NCBI GenBank assembly: GCA_964399535.1
Contig: CAYNRE010000027.1
Coordinates: 124,001-188,000 of the forward strand
Origin: CAYNRE01 sp964399535
Lineage (GTDB): Bacteria > Planctomycetota > Planctomycetia > Pirellulales > CAYNRE01
Direction of reading: 5' to 3'
Length of the DNA: 64,000 nucleotides
In this document: positions 63,306 through 64,000 of the stretch, piece after piece
Position numbering within the stretch: position 1 is the first letter of the stretch
Layout of the letters: every line of letters begins with the position of its first letter
The notes under the pieces: generated by a model
Database searches by the model: none
Told to the model about the DNA's origin: nothing
Seen by the model: the letters and a program-made list of their open reading frames with translations, nothing else
Made by a program: the position numbers and the translations under genes

Positions 63306-64000
63306 GCATGGCCCATCAGCCGGCGCCGCGCCAGCCAACTGCCGATGGCCAACCAACCCACGAGCGCCAAGACACAGGTGCTCGGTTCGGGTACGGGCTC
63401 GCCAGCGCCCGGTCCGCCCGTGTCGAAGTTCGCGGCCCAGAGCGCGTAGTCGGCGGCGCCGACGCTGCCGTTGCCGTCGAAGTCGGCTGTAAGCCCGCCC
63501 CCTGTTTGACCGAATTGCGCGGCCCACAGGGCGTAGTCCGCAGCACCCACCTGGCCGTCGCCATTGGCGTCGCCCACTCGCTGGGTATGGGCCACGGCGA
63601 CGAGGAGCCCTTCGAGGACCAGCCCCGAATAGCCAATGTAGGGAAAGGGATCGGTATACAGGGTCTCGTCGTAGACCGGTTCCAGGTGAAACGGTAGCTG
63701 CAATTCAAACGTACCGGCTCCCAGGTCGGTAATCGTTCCGGGCCCGATCGAATTGGTAACGGCACGACCGAGCAGGGCACTACTTTGGAATAGGAACGGC
63801 GTGGGCGGGCCGCCCTGAGAGGCGTTCAATTCTCCGTGGGGAATCGACCAGGTTTGCGGGTTCCCGAACGTATAGGTATTCGCCGATGCCGCAGCCAGCG
63901 AACTGAGTGTCGAGGTGACCTGCAATCCCAGGTTGGTGACCGACCAATAGCTCCAACTGCCCGGCGGAAGAGCGTCGATACCGCCGATACCCGCCAGGTC
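63302..64000 (-). CDS. PEP-CTERM protein with dockerin-like repeats, C-terminal part
   Basis: The reading frame is open at the right edge, so the N-terminus lies beyond the window; 232 residues are visible. A beta-rich extracellular portion is followed by two dockerin-like calcium loops: GDANGDGQVGAADYALWAA and DFDGNGSVGAADYALWAA. A PEP-CTERM sorting signal closes the protein: VPEPST, a hydrophobic helix (LALVGWLAIGSWLA) and RRR. The final tail is short (LMGHA). Such proteins are exported, held briefly in the membrane by exosortase and released to the surface. No exosortase gene is in this window. It converges with the GNAT gene with stop codons overlapping by two bases. Confidence 0.93.
   Translation of the reverse strand, partial: DLAGIGGIDALPPGSWSYWSVTNLGLQVTSTLSSLAAASANTYTFGNPQTWSIPHGELNASQGGPPTPFLFQSSALLGRAVTNSIGPGTITDLGAGTFELQLPFHLEPVYDETLYTDPFPYIGYSGLVLEGLLVAVAHTQRVGDANGDGQVGAADYALWAAQFGQTGGGLTADFDGNGSVGAADYALWAANFDTGGPGAGEPVPEPSTCVLALVGWLAIGSWLARRRLMGHA

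Overview
The window looks like a chromosomal segment of a high-GC planctomycete, probably of the Pirellulales type. This is inferred from gene content, not from a marker search. Supporting features are: a split b6-type cytochrome b beside very large multihaem cytochromes with cupredoxin partners; a PEP-CTERM plus dockerin-like secreted protein; MoxR/DUF58/VWA gene clusters with giant coiled-coil proteins; many secreted proteins of unknown function; and a FlgM-like protein. No tRNA, rRNA, CRISPR array, prophage or intact insertion sequence was recognised.

Layout. 1-11.6 kb holds mixed housekeeping genes: the 3' end of rho, a 49-residue lipoprotein with its own terminator, an ECF sigma factor followed by a membrane-anchored putative anti-sigma protein, a DUF167-YggS pair joined to a large unknown protein, a YdjY-domain protein, a subtilisin-like protease without a visible signal peptide, and a DUF4392 (D-glutamate cyclase-like) protein.

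12.0-33.8 kb is the centrepiece: about 21.5 kb of same-strand respiratory genes. In order they are: Rieske protein, cytochrome b6-type protein, a second cytochrome b-like membrane protein, a 1527-residue eight-haem cytochrome c containing a PDZ domain, a small lipoprotein, two paralogous cupredoxin-type copper proteins, a dihaem lipoprotein cytochrome c, cytochrome oxidase subunits II and I, haem A synthase, haem O synthase, subunits III and IV, an ABC-2 transporter, a Sco copper chaperone, DUF420 and a small CxxC membrane protein. The set can be read as a whole electron path from quinol to oxygen, with its cofactor-insertion machinery, encoded in one block. Upstream lie a sigma-70-like promoter and a CRP/FNR-type palindrome.

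33.9-51.4 kb begins with DUF983 and a small membrane protein, then a PQQ-like beta-propeller protein. A tightly coupled cluster follows: MoxR ATPase, DUF58, two VWA/glutamine-amidotransferase-like membrane proteins, a 1237-residue coiled-coil membrane protein, a smaller Q-rich protein, a prenyltransferase/squalene-oxidase-fold secreted protein and an NPCBM-domain protein. 51-54 kb carries an eight-loop EF-hand protein with a good terminator, a ~1.2 kb stretch without a convincing gene, and a FlgM-like protein.

54-64 kb holds nitrogen control genes (amt, glnB and glnD in that transcriptional order), an HtrA-type protease, recA with a promoter and an overlapping short palindrome, a GNAT acetyltransferase, and the 3' end of a PEP-CTERM/dockerin protein.
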